The notes beneath the pieces were generated by a model that was not told where the DNA came from, ran no database searches, and worked only from the letters and a program-made list of their open reading frames with translations. A program made the position numbers and the translations under genes. A DNA stretch of 64,000 nucleotides from Bacteroidales bacterium (GTDB taxonomy: Bacteria; Bacteroidota; Bacteroidia; Bacteroidales; UBA932), in NCBI GenBank assembly GCA_028724885.1, contig JAQYTJ010000018.1, positions 42,192 through 106,191 of the forward strand, in the 5' to 3' direction. This document shows, piece after piece, positions 1 to 9,480 of this stretch (positions are counted from its first letter, which is position 1; every line of letters begins with the position of its first letter).

Positions 1-1084
1 ATCTGCCAGGCCTCAGAAGCGCCTTGTCCAAGCTGTCAGGGCGGTTCGTTGCAGCGAGAATCACAACGCCTTTGTTTGCATCGAAGCCGTCCATCTCGGT
101 AAGTAGCTGGTTCAGAGTCTGCTCTCGCTCGTCATTCGTGCTCAGGCTGCCTTCGCGGCTCTTGCCGATGGCATCTATTTCATCTATGAATATAATGCAT
201 GGAGCTTTCTTGTTTGCCTGCTCGAAGAGGTCGCGCACCTTGGCAGCTCCCATGCCGACGAACATTTGTACGAACTCGGAACCGGACATCGAGAAGAATG
301 GAACCTCAGCTTCTCCAGCCACAGCCCTTGCAATCAGGGTCTTGCCGGTGCCAGGGGGCCCAACCAAAAGAGCTCCTTTAGGAAGTTTCGCTCCCAATGC
401 AGTATATTTTTTAGGATTGTGCAAGAAGTCCACCATTTCCTTCAGGCTCTCCTTGGCTTCGTCCTGTCCTGCCACATCGGAGAATCGGGTCTTTATGTCG
501 TCCTCGGCGTAGACCTTTGCTCCGCTCTTGCCCAAGGACATGAAATTGCCCATGCCCCCACCGGCTCCTCCGCGGCTGGCGATTTTCCGCATCATGAACA
601 CGTAGATTAGGTAGAAAATGAGAGCCGGGAGTATCCACCATAGGATGAAATCCAAGATGGGGGAGTTCTTCTGCTCTATCTTCTTTACGAATTTTATTTT
701 GCCGTCCAGATTTGGGCTTCCTGCTGCCACGAGTCTGTTCACCAGCTCAGGGTCATTGACTTCGCCTGTGAAATAGGTCGTGTCATTGGCTTCGGTGCCT
801 TTCGAGTAATAGACTTTGTTGTCTTTTATCACGACTTCTCTTACCAGACTGTCGCTCACGTCTTTGACGAATTGGCCATAGTCTGTTTCGACCACCTTGC
901 TGCCTTTCATGCCTGGAAAGAAAAGCCCGTTCAGAAGGAAAAGAAACAGAATCGTCCAGAGGATTGTCCAGAACCAGCCGCCTGACGGGCTTCCACCTTG
1001 AGAAGCATTTCTATTATTGCTCTTATTCTTATTCTTGCCATCTTTGCTGGCCATATCATCTTCCGGGAATTCCACGTATTTCAT
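1..1084 (-). CDS. ftsH: ATP-dependent zinc metalloprotease FtsH (N-terminal part, runs off the left edge)
   Basis: Membrane-anchored AAA+ protease that degrades misfolded membrane proteins and short-lived regulators. It is not in the ORF track because it is open at the window edge; I read it from the reverse complement. About 361 codons are visible: a short basic cytoplasmic start ([10 protein letters not shown]), a first membrane segment ([18 protein letters not shown]), a periplasmic domain, a second membrane segment ([17 protein letters not shown]), then the AAA domain with Walker A GPPGTGKT, Walker [12 protein letters not shown] and the second region of homology [18 protein letters not shown]. 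The zinc-binding HExxH lies outside the window. The start at 1084 is fixed by an in-frame TAA five codons upstream. It is preceded by CGAAT directly before ATG, a context shared with several other genes here. Confidence 0.96.
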   Translation of the reverse strand, partial: MKYVEFPEDDMASKDGKNKNKSNNRNASQGGSPSGGWFWTILWTILFLFLLNGLFFPGMKGSKVVETDYGQFVKDVSDSLVREVVIKDNKVYYSKGTEANDTTYFTGEVNDPELVNRLVAAGSPNLDGKIKFVKKIEQKNSPILDFILWWILPALIFYLIYVFMMRKIASRGGAGGGMGNFMSLGKSGAKVYAEDDIKTRFSDVAGQDEAKESLKEMVDFLHNPKKYTALGAKLPKGALLVGPPGTGKTLIARAVAGEAEVPFFSMSGSEFVQMFVGMGAAKVRDLFEQANKKAPCIIFIDEIDAIGKSREGSLSTNDEREQTLNQLLTEMDGFDANKGVVILAATNRPDSLDKALLRPGR

Positions 1085-1308
1085 ATTCGATAAGTATTAT
1101 ATTCCTGATTATTCATTAGTCTGCGCAGATGGCTTCCAGAGCGATGCTCGGCTTTGCGTCGCAATCAGCGTCAGAGCTGGCTGGCATAGCCAAAAATGCA
1201 ACTCCCATGCCTCTTGCGAGCTACTGACATTGTGTCATATGATTGTTTTCATGGCGAAACGAGCCTTCATAATTTCATTTTGCAACATGGTTGCAGATTA
1301 AAAATCAT
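1085..1308. other. Intergenic stretch between ftsH and the metal-efflux operon
   Basis: About 220 bp separating divergent genes. No ORF above 60 codons is supported on the minus strand, and the plus-strand ORFs overlapping it are shadows of ftsH. It probably holds both divergent promoters; only the rightward one (next entry) is recognisable. Confidence 0.5.
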
Positions 1309-1316
1309 TATATTTG
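1309..1316 (+). promoter_or_regulatory. Bacteroidetes-type -7 box of the metal-efflux operon
   Basis: TATATTTG matches the Bacteroidetes -7 consensus TAnnTTTG exactly. A weak -33 candidate (GTTG near 1290) sits a little close. The box ends 6 nt before an ATG at 1323, so the transcript would be leaderless or nearly so if that start is used. Confidence 0.55.
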
Positions 1317-1322
1317 CGACTG

Positions 1323-1739
1323 ATGTTGAGAAAGGTAGCAATAATGCCAATAATTATGGCTTTATCGATGATGACTCTGGTCACCGTCATGCCTCATCAT
1401 CATCACCAGGCCATGGTTTGTTTCGTTAAAGAAATATGCTGCTTGGATGGTTGCTGTGACGACGAACACACTCAACACCACGATTCGAACCAAGAGGAAG
1501 ATGAGAGCCATTGCGTGGCGCATGAGCAGTACATGCCGTCGGAACGTCTTCAGATTAATGAATATGTCATATTAATAAATAATAATAGCGGCATATCGAA
1601 TTCGTTACATAATGCCTCGATTCCTGAGCCAATGGTTTATACGTCTATTGCCGATTCTTTCGAGGTTCGCTCCGTTCCTTTGCGAGATGCGCCCGTCCTT
1701 TCTTCTGCCGGGGCTAATGCACCTCCGTTCCTTGCTTAG
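1323..1739 (+). CDS. Small secreted His/Cys-rich protein heading the metal RND operon
   Basis: 138 aa if started at ATG 1323; the track's 1314 start is a TTG inside the -7 box. The N-terminus is a hydrophobic signal-like segment (MLRKVAIMPIIMALSMMTLV). A metal-ligand-rich stretch follows, with MPHHHHQ, CF, CCLDGCC, then a series of H, D and E residues and a later CVAH. The C-terminal half has no recognisable domain. Small proteins of this kind occur upstream of metal RND pumps in Bacteroidales; I believe they are annotated DUF6769, but I cannot check. A periplasmic metal-binding or metal-delivery role is inferred from composition and position only. An alternative start at ATG 1344 has a GAGAAAGG Shine-Dalgarno-like site 8 nt upstream but would lose the basic residues of the signal. 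Confidence 0.7.
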   Translation: MLRKVAIMPIIMALSMMTLVTVMPHHHHQAMVCFVKEICCLDGCCDDEHTQHHDSNQEEDESHCVAHEQYMPSERLQINEYVILINNNSGISNSLHNASIPEPMVYTSIADSFEVRSVPLRDAPVLSSAGANAPPFLA

Positions 1740-1839
1740 AAGGCAGGCATTTATCACATGCTGGACTGTTACTCTTCGTTTAGTACGACGGCGACAGTTT
1801 GTTTTTAATGACGGCATTATAATCACAAGTTAAAAATCA

Positions 1840-3030
1840 ATGAGAAAAATATACATTCTGATGGCACTCTGCGGGGTTATTGCGGGGTGCGGAAAGGGAG
1901 TAAGCAAGAGGGCTGCTGGGCACGAGTCTGCCAAAGAACACGATCATGGGGTGATAGAGGCGCACGAACCCGGGGACGAGGCTGGAGAACATGGGGAGAA
2001 GGGGCATGGCGGAGACGAGATAGTTATTGCTCCGCAGAAGCAGGCTGCTCTCGGAGTCAGAGCCGACACGGTCAGATTCGAGGAATTTGCCGAAGTGATT
2101 CCGACCAGCGGCGAAATAGTCTCTGCTAATGGCGATGAAATGACAGTAGTGGCTGCCAGCGCAGGAATCGTGAGTCTGAGCAACATAGCGGAGGGTTCGG
2201 CAATACTGAAGGGTGGAAAAATCGCTACCATATCAACTAAAGAAATTGGCGGGGGCGACCAGCTTGCCAGAGCTAAAAGCGCCTACGAGACCGCCAAGAA
2301 AGAATACGAGCGCGACGAAGCTCTGCTCAAAGACAATATTGTGAGCGAGAGTCACTATGACCAAAGCAAGATGGCCTACGAAAACGCCAAGGCTGAGTAC
2401 GAGGCTCTTCTGGCAGGCGGGGTGTCAGACAAAGGCATAGTCGCATCTTCCCCCATAGGTGGCTTCGTCAAAAGCCTTCTGGTCCGCCAAGGGGAATACG
2501 TCGAGATCGGCCAGGCGATAGCCGTGGTCAGCCAGAATCGCAAGTTGCAGCTGAGGGCTGACGTCTCGGAAAAATATTACGATAAAATAGCCCAGATTTC
2601 CGATGCCACTTTCAAGGCATCATATGGCAATGAGACATATTCATTGAAAAACCTTGGTGGCAGGCTTCTGTCTCATGGAAGAGCCTCCGCCGGTGATTAC
2701 TATATTCCCGTAACTTTCGAGTTCGACAATAGAGGGAGCATCCTCCCAGGCTCCTACGTCGAGATATTCCTGAAAGCAAAGCCTTTGCGCAAGGCCCTCG
2801 TGGTGCCGCTAAGCGCAGTGGTCGAGGAACAGGGCGTGCATTACGTCTTCGTGAAGATGGACGAGGACTGCTTCGACAAGCGGGAGGTCAAGCTGGGTCA
2901 GTCAGATGGCATAAATGTGCCTGTCCTCGGCGGCCTGAAGGAAGGAGAGATGGTGGTAAACGAAGGAGCCATCAAAGTCAAGCTTGCCTCAGTCAGTGCA
3001 GCACCGGCTGGTCATAACCACAATCACTAG
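1840..3030 (+). CDS. RND efflux periplasmic adaptor (CusB/CzcB type), lipoprotein
   Basis: 396 aa membrane-fusion protein linking the inner-membrane pump to the outer-membrane channel. The N-terminus carries a lipobox (CGVIAGC), so it is probably lipid-anchored. A His/Glu/Asp-rich stretch (roughly residues 25-65, rich in HDH, HE and HG) could bind metal before the conserved adaptor core begins. The core shows the split lipoyl halves around a helical hairpin (about 140-195, e.g. AYETAKKEYERDEALL), beta-barrel and membrane-proximal domains, and a final HNHNH tail. It is followed after 4 bp by the pump gene. The His-rich N- and C-termini favour divalent cations (Cu, Zn, Co, Ni, Cd) over drugs; the exact ion is not determinable here. 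Confidence 0.93.
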   Translation: MRKIYILMALCGVIAGCGKGVSKRAAGHESAKEHDHGVIEAHEPGDEAGEHGEKGHGGDEIVIAPQKQAALGVRADTVRFEEFAEVIPTSGEIVSANGDEMTVVAASAGIVSLSNIAEGSAILKGGKIATISTKEIGGGDQLARAKSAYETAKKEYERDEALLKDNIVSESHYDQSKMAYENAKAEYEALLAGGVSDKGIVASSPIGGFVKSLLVRQGEYVEIGQAIAVVSQNRKLQLRADVSEKYYDKIAQISDATFKASYGNETYSLKNLGGRLLSHGRASAGDYYIPVTFEFDNRGSILPGSYVEIFLKAKPLRKALVVPLSAVVEEQGVHYVFVKMDEDCFDKREVKLGQSDGINVPVLGGLKEGEMVVNEGAIKVKLASVSAAPAGHNHNH

Positions 3031-3034
3031 GCCT

Positions 3035-6000
3035 ATGGAACAGTTGAATCGAGAAAGCGGACTGCTCAACGGAATCATCCGAGGTTCTCTCAACAACCGC
3101 TTGATAATCTTAGTGATAGCGCTACTGCTGCTAATTGCGGGCATATATTCCACCATGCACATGGATGTGGATGTGTTCCCAGACCTCAATGCTCCGACAG
3201 TCGTCGTGATGACAGAGGCCTCTGGAATGGCACCAGAAGAGGTCGAAAGACTGGTTACCTTCCCAATTGAGACAGCTCTGAACGGTGCGACAAACGTGCG
3301 TAGAGTGCGTTCGGCATCTTCCTCTGGATTCTCCACCGTGAATGTGGAATTCGACTGGGGTACGGACATATACAAGGCGAGGCAGATAGTGTCGGAGAAA
3401 ATCGCGATGGTCGGCGATGATCTGCCAGAAAATGTCGGGAAGCCCACTCTTGGGCCGCAATCCTCAATCCTAGGAGAGATGATGATAATCGGCCTCACCG
3501 CCGACACAACCTCGATGCAGGACTTGCGGACCATTGCTGATTGGACCATCAGGCCGAGGCTGCTCTCGACGGGCGGAGTGGCGCAGGTGTCGGTCATTGG
3601 CGGCGACATAAAGGAATATCAGATATTAATGAACCTTGGCAAGATGCGCCGCTACGGAGTGTCTCTGGACGAGGTAATCTATGCCGTCAGGGGAATGAAT
3701 CAGAATGCCTCAGGAGGAATCCTTTATGAATATGGCAATGAATATATCGTCAGGGGGGTCCTTTCCACCAACGACATAGAGGATATGAAAAAAGCCGTAG
3801 TGAAGACGACCGAGAGCGGAAAGCCAATCACCCTGGAGACAATAGCCGACATAAAAATAGGTTCGAAGACCCCTCGCCTGGGCGTTGCTTCCAACGATGG
3901 GAGGCCGGCGATCGTGCTGACTGTCACCAAGCAGCCCAACGTTAATACTTTGCTGCTGGACAAAAAGCTTAAATCTGCCCTGAGCGAGCTGCAGGTGAAT
4001 ATGCCAGTGGACGTGAATGTCAATTCGGAGATTTTCAGCCAGTCGAAGTTCATCCGAAATTCAATCGACAACGTGAAAGAATCGCTGATTGAAGGCGGCA
4101 TCTTCGTAGTCATTGTATTGTTCATATTTCTGATGAACTGGAGAACCACTCTCATCTCTCTGATTTCCATTCCGCTTTCCATCGTGATAGCATTGCTTGC
4201 GATAAGGTGGATGGGCCTCACAATCAACACGATGAGCCTCGGCGGCATCGCAATAGCGATTGGCTCGCTGGTGGATGACTCAATCGTGGACGTGGAGAAT
4301 GTGTTCAAGCGATTGCGGCAAAACCGACAGAAACCCACCGAAGAGCAGCAGAGTACTCTACGAGTGGTCTATGAAGCCTCTAAGGAAGTCAGAATGCCGA
4401 TGCTGAACTCCACTCTCATAATCGTAGCGAGTTTCCTGCCGCTTTTCTTCCTTTCGGGAATGGAAGGCAGGATGCTGAAGCCTCTGGGCATTACATTCAT
4501 AATTTCCTTGTTTGCTTCAACCCTAGTTGCTCTTACTGTGACTTCGGTGCTGAGTTCCTACCTGCTCGGGAACGCCAATAGCGATCGCAGCGGAAAGGAA
4601 CCTGGCCTTGTAAGATGGCTGAAAAAATATTACGAGAAGGCTCTGAAATGGTCTCTGAACCATAAGGCTGCGATTCTGATGCCTGTGGCAGCATTGCTGG
4701 TCATAGCGCTGGTTATGTTCTTCTCGATTGGCCGCAGCTTCTTACCTGCGTTCAACGAGGGTTCGCTGACGGTAGCAATCAGCACTATCCCAGGGATATC
4801 TCTGGACGAATCCGATGCACTAGGCCATCAGGCTGAGGAAATCCTGTTGAGCATACCTGAAATCAAGACCGTTGGAAGGAAGACTGGTCGCGCTGAGCTG
4901 GCAGAACATTCTTTTGGCGTGAATACTTCGGAATATGACTGCCCGTTCGAACTTGGAAAGAGGTCCAAAGCAGAATTCGTGGCTGAAGTACGGAAGAAAC
5001 TCTCCATGCTTCCAGGGGTGAACATCGAAATCCTTGGGCCTATAGCGCACAGAATCGATGAGATGCTGTCAGGAAGCAAGTCCAACATCGCAATCAAGAT
5101 TTTTGGAACGAACCTAGGTAAGATGCACTCTCTGGGCTCTCAGATAAAGACTGCTATTTCAGCCATTCCTGAGATTACAGACATCAACGTGGAGCAACAG
5201 ATCGAGAGGCCGCAGCTTAACATTGTGCCGAACAGGGAGATGCTCTCTCGTTACGGGATTTCGCTTCCAGAGTTCTCTGAGGCCATTTCAACAATGTTGG
5301 AGGGGCAGGCCGTCTCGCAGGTTTACGAGGGGAACCGCTCGTTCGACCTAACGCTGAAAGTCTCCGACGATGCAAAGTCGTCGATCGAGAGGCTTGCTGA
5401 CCTGACTTTGGATGCTTCCGACGGCAAGAAAGTTCCGCTGAGCTATGTCGCCGACATAGTTTCTTCGGCTGGCCCGAACACGATCAACAGGGAAAATGTG
5501 AACCGCAAGCTGGTGGTTTCGTGCAATGCCACAGGCGGCGAGTTGACTAAGGCAGTGGCGGCAATCAAAGAGGCCATTGCGCAAGAGGTTCAATTGCCTG
5601 AGGGTTACCATATTGAATATGGCGGCCAGTTCGAGAGCGAACAGAGGGCCTCGAAAACGATAGCCCTCGTAAGCATATTCAGCATATTTATAATATGCAT
5701 GCTTCTATTCGGGGAATTTAAGAATATGATGCAGACTCTTGTGGTGCTGCTGAATCTGCCGCTCGCCCTCATCGGTGGCATCATTTCCATCTATTTCACC
5801 GACGGCATCCTATCCATTCCGGCCATCATTGGGTTCATCTCACTGTTCGGCATCGCGACCCGCAATGGAATGCTGCTGATTGACAGGTACAACGTGCTCA
5901 CCAGCCAGGGAGCTTTGAAGGTTGACGCAGTGATGACTGGCTCCCTGGACAGGCTGAACCCGATTCTGATGACTGCAATAACGTCCGCCTTGGCACTCCT

Positions 6001-6160
6001 GCCGCTTGCCATCGGCGGAGACCTGCCTGGCAACGAGATTCAGTCGCCGATGGCGAAAGTCATTCTAGGCGGCCTATTCACATCCACCATCCTCAACGGT
6101 TTTGTCATTCCGATAATGTATATTATTACCAAGAAAAAGGCTTACGCTCCTGAAATTTAA
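3035..6160 (+). CDS. Heavy-metal RND efflux pump, CusA/CzcA family
   Basis: Inner-membrane proton-driven pump of 1041 aa, a normal RND length. I use ATG 3035, 4 bp after the adaptor stop, rather than the track's 2984, because the family start (first TM just after about 20 residues) fits it and the upstream part overlaps the adaptor. Visible features are TM1 (NRLIILVIALLLLIAGIYS), the conserved periplasmic segment GMAPEEVERLVTFPIETALNG, and a central TM block with acidic residues in GSLVDDSIVDVENVF, expected to form the proton relay. A second half-repeat ends with TM12 near residue 1030. The acidic TM4 pattern places it in the heavy-metal (HME) branch rather than the hydrophobe/drug branch. 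Confidence 0.95.
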   Translation: MEQLNRESGLLNGIIRGSLNNRLIILVIALLLLIAGIYSTMHMDVDVFPDLNAPTVVVMTEASGMAPEEVERLVTFPIETALNGATNVRRVRSASSSGFSTVNVEFDWGTDIYKARQIVSEKIAMVGDDLPENVGKPTLGPQSSILGEMMIIGLTADTTSMQDLRTIADWTIRPRLLSTGGVAQVSVIGGDIKEYQILMNLGKMRRYGVSLDEVIYAVRGMNQNASGGILYEYGNEYIVRGVLSTNDIEDMKKAVVKTTESGKPITLETIADIKIGSKTPRLGVASNDGRPAIVLTVTKQPNVNTLLLDKKLKSALSELQVNMPVDVNVNSEIFSQSKFIRNSIDNVKESLIEGGIFVVIVLFIFLMNWRTTLISLISIPLSIVIALLAIRWMGLTINTMSLGGIAIAIGSLVDDSIVDVENVFKRLRQNRQKPTEEQQSTLRVVYEASKEVRMPMLNSTLIIVASFLPLFFLSGMEGRMLKPLGITFIISLFASTLVALTVTSVLSSYLLGNANSDRSGKEPGLVRWLKKYYEKALKWSLNHKAAILMPVAALLVIALVMFFSIGRSFLPAFNEGSLTVAISTIPGISLDESDALGHQAEEILLSIPEIKTVGRKTGRAELAEHSFGVNTSEYDCPFELGKRSKAEFVAEVRKKLSMLPGVNIEILGPIAHRIDEMLSGSKSNIAIKIFGTNLGKMHSLGSQIKTAISAIPEITDINVEQQIERPQLNIVPNREMLSRYGISLPEFSEAISTMLEGQAVSQVYEGNRSFDLTLKVSDDAKSSIERLADLTLDASDGKKVPLSYVADIVSSAGPNTINRENVNRKLVVSCNATGGELTKAVAAIKEAIAQEVQLPEGYHIEYGGQFESEQRASKTIALVSIFSIFIICMLLFGEFKNMMQTLVVLLNLPLALIGGIISIYFTDGILSIPAIIGFISLFGIATRNGMLLIDRYNVLTSQGALKVDAVMTGSLDRLNPILMTAITSALALLPLAIGGDLPGNEIQSPMAKVILGGLFTSTILNGFVIPIMYIITKKKAYAPEI

Positions 6161-6166
6161 TTTTTC

Positions 6167-7426
6167 ATGAATATGTTGACAAAAATATTAGAATACCCTG
6201 CATTCCGATCTTTATTGGCTTGCACCATCGGAGCGATTATGTTGGCACCCACTGCCCTTGCTCAATATTCCATAAAAGAGGTTCCGAAAGATCTTCCCAA
6301 GATTCCGATGCACATTCAGGAAGTACTGGACAGCATTGAGAAAAACAATCCTTCGTTGAAGGTCGCACAAGCGGAAATGGAAGCCGAGAAGCTGACAAAC
6401 AAAGGCGAGGAAATCCTGCCAGATCCAGAGGTGGAATTCAATTACCTATGGGGTGCGAACGGCATCGGAAACCGTCACGACGTTAGGGTCACCCAGTCTT
6501 TCGACTTTCCAACGATCTCCGGCATGAGGCATTCATTGGTGAAGGGCAAAGGCGAGCTTGCGTACTTGAAATACAAGGCAGATAGACAGGGCATACTGCT
6601 TTCGGCAAAACTAAACTGCATTGACCTCGTTTATTACAATGCTCTCGTGAAAGAGCTTTCTACCCATTTGGGACAGGCCAAGAGCCAAGTAAGATCATTT
6701 GAGAAAAAGATAAAAGTCGGGGACGCAAACGTAATGGACCTTAACAAGGCCAAGGTGCATCTGACAAGCGTACAGGGTAAGCTTTCCGGGGCTGAGGTTG
6801 AGCGTCAGAGACTTCTGGCCGAACTAAAGAGCATGAATGGCGGTATCCCGATATACTTCAATGCCGCCTACTACGAGCTAGGAGAGGATTTGCCGACCGA
6901 TTTCGAAGCATGGTTCCAAGCGGCTTCCGAAAAAAACCCTTCAATCCAGTACGTCAGGAAGGCGGTGGAGGTGGACAAGAAGCAGCTCTCAATCGACAAG
7001 ACTTCATGGATTCCGGAGCTGTCGGTCGGATATATGAGCGAAATCGCCAAAGAGGATAAGTACAGAGGACTCACATTAGGAGTCATCATCCCTCTATGGA
7101 CTAATGCCAATAAAGTGAAGCAGGCCAAAGCACGTCTGACTGCAGCCAAATCTCGCCAGACAGCTGCTGAGCAGAAATTCTACTACATGCTCCAAAGCCA
7201 GTATGCCGAGGCGGCCAGCCTGAAGGCTACCTCAGAGATGATGCGTCAAGCTCTAATCGTGACCGACAACAGAAATTTCCTGCTTGAGGCGCAGTCAAAA
7301 GGCGAAATTTCTATGGTTGAATATCTCGTAGAGATTGACCAGTACTACGAAGCCATCGAACAAACCCTCGCCACAGAGCGCAACTACCGTCACGTCCTTG
7401 CGCAGCTCAATGCCGTTGAGTTGTAA
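6167..7426 (+). CDS. TolC-family outer-membrane channel of the metal efflux system
   Basis: 419 aa outer-membrane factor (CusC/CzcC role) completing the tripartite pump. It begins 6 bp after the pump gene. The signal peptide ends at about APTALA-Q. The body consists of long amphipathic helices typical of two OEP repeats (about residues 45-230 and 245-415), with stretches such as SQVRSFEKKIKVGDANVMDLNKAK and a second repeat KGEISMVEYLVEIDQYY. A second in-frame ATG 6 nt downstream is an equally possible start. It is the last gene of the operon; the next gene converges. Confidence 0.93.
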   Translation: MNMLTKILEYPAFRSLLACTIGAIMLAPTALAQYSIKEVPKDLPKIPMHIQEVLDSIEKNNPSLKVAQAEMEAEKLTNKGEEILPDPEVEFNYLWGANGIGNRHDVRVTQSFDFPTISGMRHSLVKGKGELAYLKYKADRQGILLSAKLNCIDLVYYNALVKELSTHLGQAKSQVRSFEKKIKVGDANVMDLNKAKVHLTSVQGKLSGAEVERQRLLAELKSMNGGIPIYFNAAYYELGEDLPTDFEAWFQAASEKNPSIQYVRKAVEVDKKQLSIDKTSWIPELSVGYMSEIAKEDKYRGLTLGVIIPLWTNANKVKQAKARLTAAKSRQTAAEQKFYYMLQSQYAEAASLKATSEMMRQALIVTDNRNFLLEAQSKGEISMVEYLVEIDQYYEAIEQTLATERNYRHVLAQLNAVEL

Positions 7427-7490
7427 GCAGCCTTAACATTTCTTCGCGTCGTGTGGGTTGCCGATGACCTGCGAATAGGTCTATAAGTTT

Positions 7491-8279
7491 TTACCCCATG
7501 ACGACATCAAGAACCATCATTAGCGCAAATCCGATGGCGAACCCGATGATGCCGATGTTGGAGTGTCCTCCTTCGGTTGCTTCTGGGATAAGTTCGTCAA
7601 AGACGACGTAGAGCATTGCGCCTGCTGCAAACGCAAGAACATATGGAATGATGGGGACAGTTATGCTTGTCAGCAATATTACCAAAGCTGCTCCTATCGG
7701 TTCAACGATACCGCTAAGGCTGCCAATCACGAAAGATCTTGTCCTAGAATTCCCAGCAGCACGCATCGGCATGGAAATAATGGCACCTTCCGGAACATTT
7801 TGGATTGCTATTCCTAGAGCCAGAGTCACAGCGGCAGCCATAGATATATTCGCAGATCCAGAAATGAACCCTGCAACAGCTGCGCCAACGGCCATTCCTT
7901 CAGGAAAATTGTGTATCGTCACGGCCAGAGTCAGCATGGCCGTCTTCGAGAGATGGCTTTTAGGACCCTCTTCAACTCCATCCGGGTGAAGGTGAGGAGT
8001 TATATAGTCGACAAGGAGCAGGATTGCGAAGCCGGCCAACAAGCCTATCGTGGCTGGAATCACAGCCACCTTGCCTCTGTCTGCGTACATTTCCATGCTC
8101 GGTATCAGCAGTGACCAGATAGATGCCGCTATCATGATCCCTGACGCAAAGCCCGTAAGTCCTTTCTGGACATTCTGGCTTATTTCTTTCCTCATTACAA
8201 ACACAAAAGCCGAACCAAGGGCCGTGCCAAGGAAAGGTATAAGCAGCGATGAAATGACTATGGATGCTGAAGCGGACAT
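7491..8279 (-). CDS. ZIP-family metal (zinc) transporter
   Basis: 262 aa polytopic membrane protein of the ZIP family (ZupT/GufA-like), importing Zn2+ or related divalent cations. The hallmark metal-site helices are visible: TIHNFPEGMAVG in TM4 and IAIQNVPEGAIISMP in TM5. A hydrophilic loop before them contains HLHPDGVEEGPKSH, a likely cytosolic metal-binding loop. About eight hydrophobic segments are seen. The start at 8279 (MSASASIV) lies 1 nt after the ridA stop, so the two genes are almost certainly cotranscribed; the track's longer start lies inside ridA. The gene converges on the metal-export operon, so import and export genes lie tail to tail. Confidence 0.92.
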   Translation of the reverse strand: MSASASIVISSLLIPFLGTALGSAFVFVMRKEISQNVQKGLTGFASGIMIAASIWSLLIPSMEMYADRGKVAVIPATIGLLAGFAILLLVDYITPHLHPDGVEEGPKSHLSKTAMLTLAVTIHNFPEGMAVGAAVAGFISGSANISMAAAVTLALGIAIQNVPEGAIISMPMRAAGNSRTRSFVIGSLSGIVEPIGAALVILLTSITVPIIPYVLAFAAGAMLYVVFDELIPEATEGGHSNIGIIGFAIGFALMMVLDVVMG

Positions 8280-8280
8280 A

Positions 8281-8655
8281 TTAAACCGCAGCGACGCATT
8301 CGATTTCAACCATTGCGTCCTTAGGGAGGGTCTTCACTGCGAAGGCACAGCGTGCTGGAAAAGGCGCTTTAAAATATTCTGAATATACTTCATTCATGGC
8401 GCCGAAGTCGCCCATGTCGGAAAGGAACACGGTGGTTTTCAGTACCTTGCCAAGGCCACTACCACCCGCTTCCAAGATTGCTTGAAGATTCTTAATCGAC
8501 TGTTCGGTCTGTGCCTTTATTCCGCCGTCGGGGAACGTCCCTGTGGCAGGATTGATTGGCAACTGCCCTGAAACATAGATGAAACCATTGTGCTCGATTG
8601 CCTGGCTATACGGTCCGATGGCCGCCGGTGCCTTTGAAGTAGAAATCTGAATCAT
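8281..8655 (-). CDS. ridA: RidA family enamine/imine deaminase
   Basis: 124 aa, the usual RidA length when started at MIQISTSKAPAAIGPYSQA; the track start adds 31 residues of intergenic sequence. RidA hydrolyses reactive enamines/imines such as 2-aminoacrylate made by PLP dehydratases. Conserved elements are the N-terminal APAAIGPYSQA, the YVSGQLPINP strand, a conserved Arg in FPARCAFAVKTLP and the final VEIECVAAV. It is first in a two-gene unit with the ZIP transporter. A good promoter lies 17 nt upstream. Confidence 0.94.
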   Translation of the reverse strand: MIQISTSKAPAAIGPYSQAIEHNGFIYVSGQLPINPATGTFPDGGIKAQTEQSIKNLQAILEAGGSGLGKVLKTTVFLSDMGDFGAMNEVYSEYFKAPFPARCAFAVKTLPKDAMVEIECVAAV

Positions 8656-8671
8656 TTGAAATTTGTTTGTA

Positions 8672-8702
8672 CGAATATAGCCAAAATTATTTTTGACGCA
8701 AA
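8672..8702 (-). promoter_or_regulatory. ridA promoter (-33 TTTG, -7 TATATTCG)
   Basis: On the minus strand TTTG (8699-8702) is separated by 19 nt from TATATTCG (8672-8679), one mismatch from TAnnTTTG, with an ATG 17 nt downstream. Confidence 0.6.
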
Positions 8703-8966
8703 ACAGAGTCTTGGCATAGCAAAACCTTGAACTTGGCAGGCAGCACAAAATGAACTTTCACTTTGCCTTGCGTTTTTCCCCGTTCCCATCCGTGGTTTAG
8801 TACAGCCGATTCCGCCTTTGCCGCCCTCTACCGCATATGCTCTGTATTACATCCGCATGGGAGTTTTTCCGCATACTCACTGAGCATCATCGCAGGGGTA
8901 CTCTGCCGCAGGCTTAACTTGACGATGTCTGTAGGAATGACTATATTAGCAAAAATTAATGATTAT
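8703..8966 (+). promoter_or_regulatory. Divergent intergenic region with candidate bcp promoter
   Basis: About 264 bp upstream of bcp with no supportable gene; the track's N-terminal extension of the bcp ORF runs through it but has no family similarity. TATATTAG (8942-8949) preceded by CTTG at 8918-8921 (20 nt spacing) is a plausible Bacteroidetes promoter, giving a leader of roughly 15 nt. Confidence 0.4.
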
Positions 8967-9416
8967 ATGGAAGTTGGTCAAAAACTGCCGGAAGTGCTTG
9001 GCAAAGATCAAGATGGCAAAGAAATTAAGATTGATGATTTCAAGGGTAAGAAGCTTGTTCTGTACGTTTATCCTAAAGATAACACCCCTGGCTGCACCAC
9101 AGAAGCTTGTAATCTTAGGGACAACTACGAGCGTTTTCTTGCCATGGGCTATGCAGTAGTCGGGGTTAGCATTCAGGATGAAAAGTCGCACAAGAAATTC
9201 ATCGAGAAATATCAGCTGCCTTTCCCTCTAATAGCAGACACGGACAAGAGGCTAGTTAACGAGCTTGGCGTCTACGGTGAGAAGAAAATGTATGGGAAAG
9301 TGACAATGGGAGTGTTCCGAACAACTTTTATTGCAGATGAAGACGGTAAGATAGTCCGTATCATAGGTCCGAAAGAAATCAAGGTCAAGGAACACGCCGA
9401 ACAGATTCTTGTTTAG
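8967..9416 (+). CDS. bcp: Thioredoxin-dependent thiol peroxidase (BCP/PrxQ-type peroxiredoxin)
   Basis: 149 aa cytosolic peroxiredoxin that reduces hydroperoxides using thioredoxin. I choose ATG 8967 (MEVGQKLPEVLGKDQDG) because it matches the family N-terminus and length; the track start lies 68 codons too early. The active-site segment is YPKDNTPGCTTEACNLRDNY, with the peroxidatic Cys in PGCT and a Cys five residues later as the likely resolving Cys of the BCP class. Downstream FPLIADTDK and the RTTFIADEDGKI strand are typical. It stands alone; the next gene is on the opposite strand. Confidence 0.94.
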   Translation: MEVGQKLPEVLGKDQDGKEIKIDDFKGKKLVLYVYPKDNTPGCTTEACNLRDNYERFLAMGYAVVGVSIQDEKSHKKFIEKYQLPFPLIADTDKRLVNELGVYGEKKMYGKVTMGVFRTTFIADEDGKIVRIIGPKEIKVKEHAEQILV

Positions 9417-9480
9417 GCTCATCCAAGGAAATAAAATTTCGAATCTCATACGTAGCAAGGCTGGCACGCCGCATGGCTGC

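Noticed and set aside
1017-1301. Plus-strand ORFs across the ftsH 5' end
   Set aside because: They overlap the ftsH coding region and have no family features.
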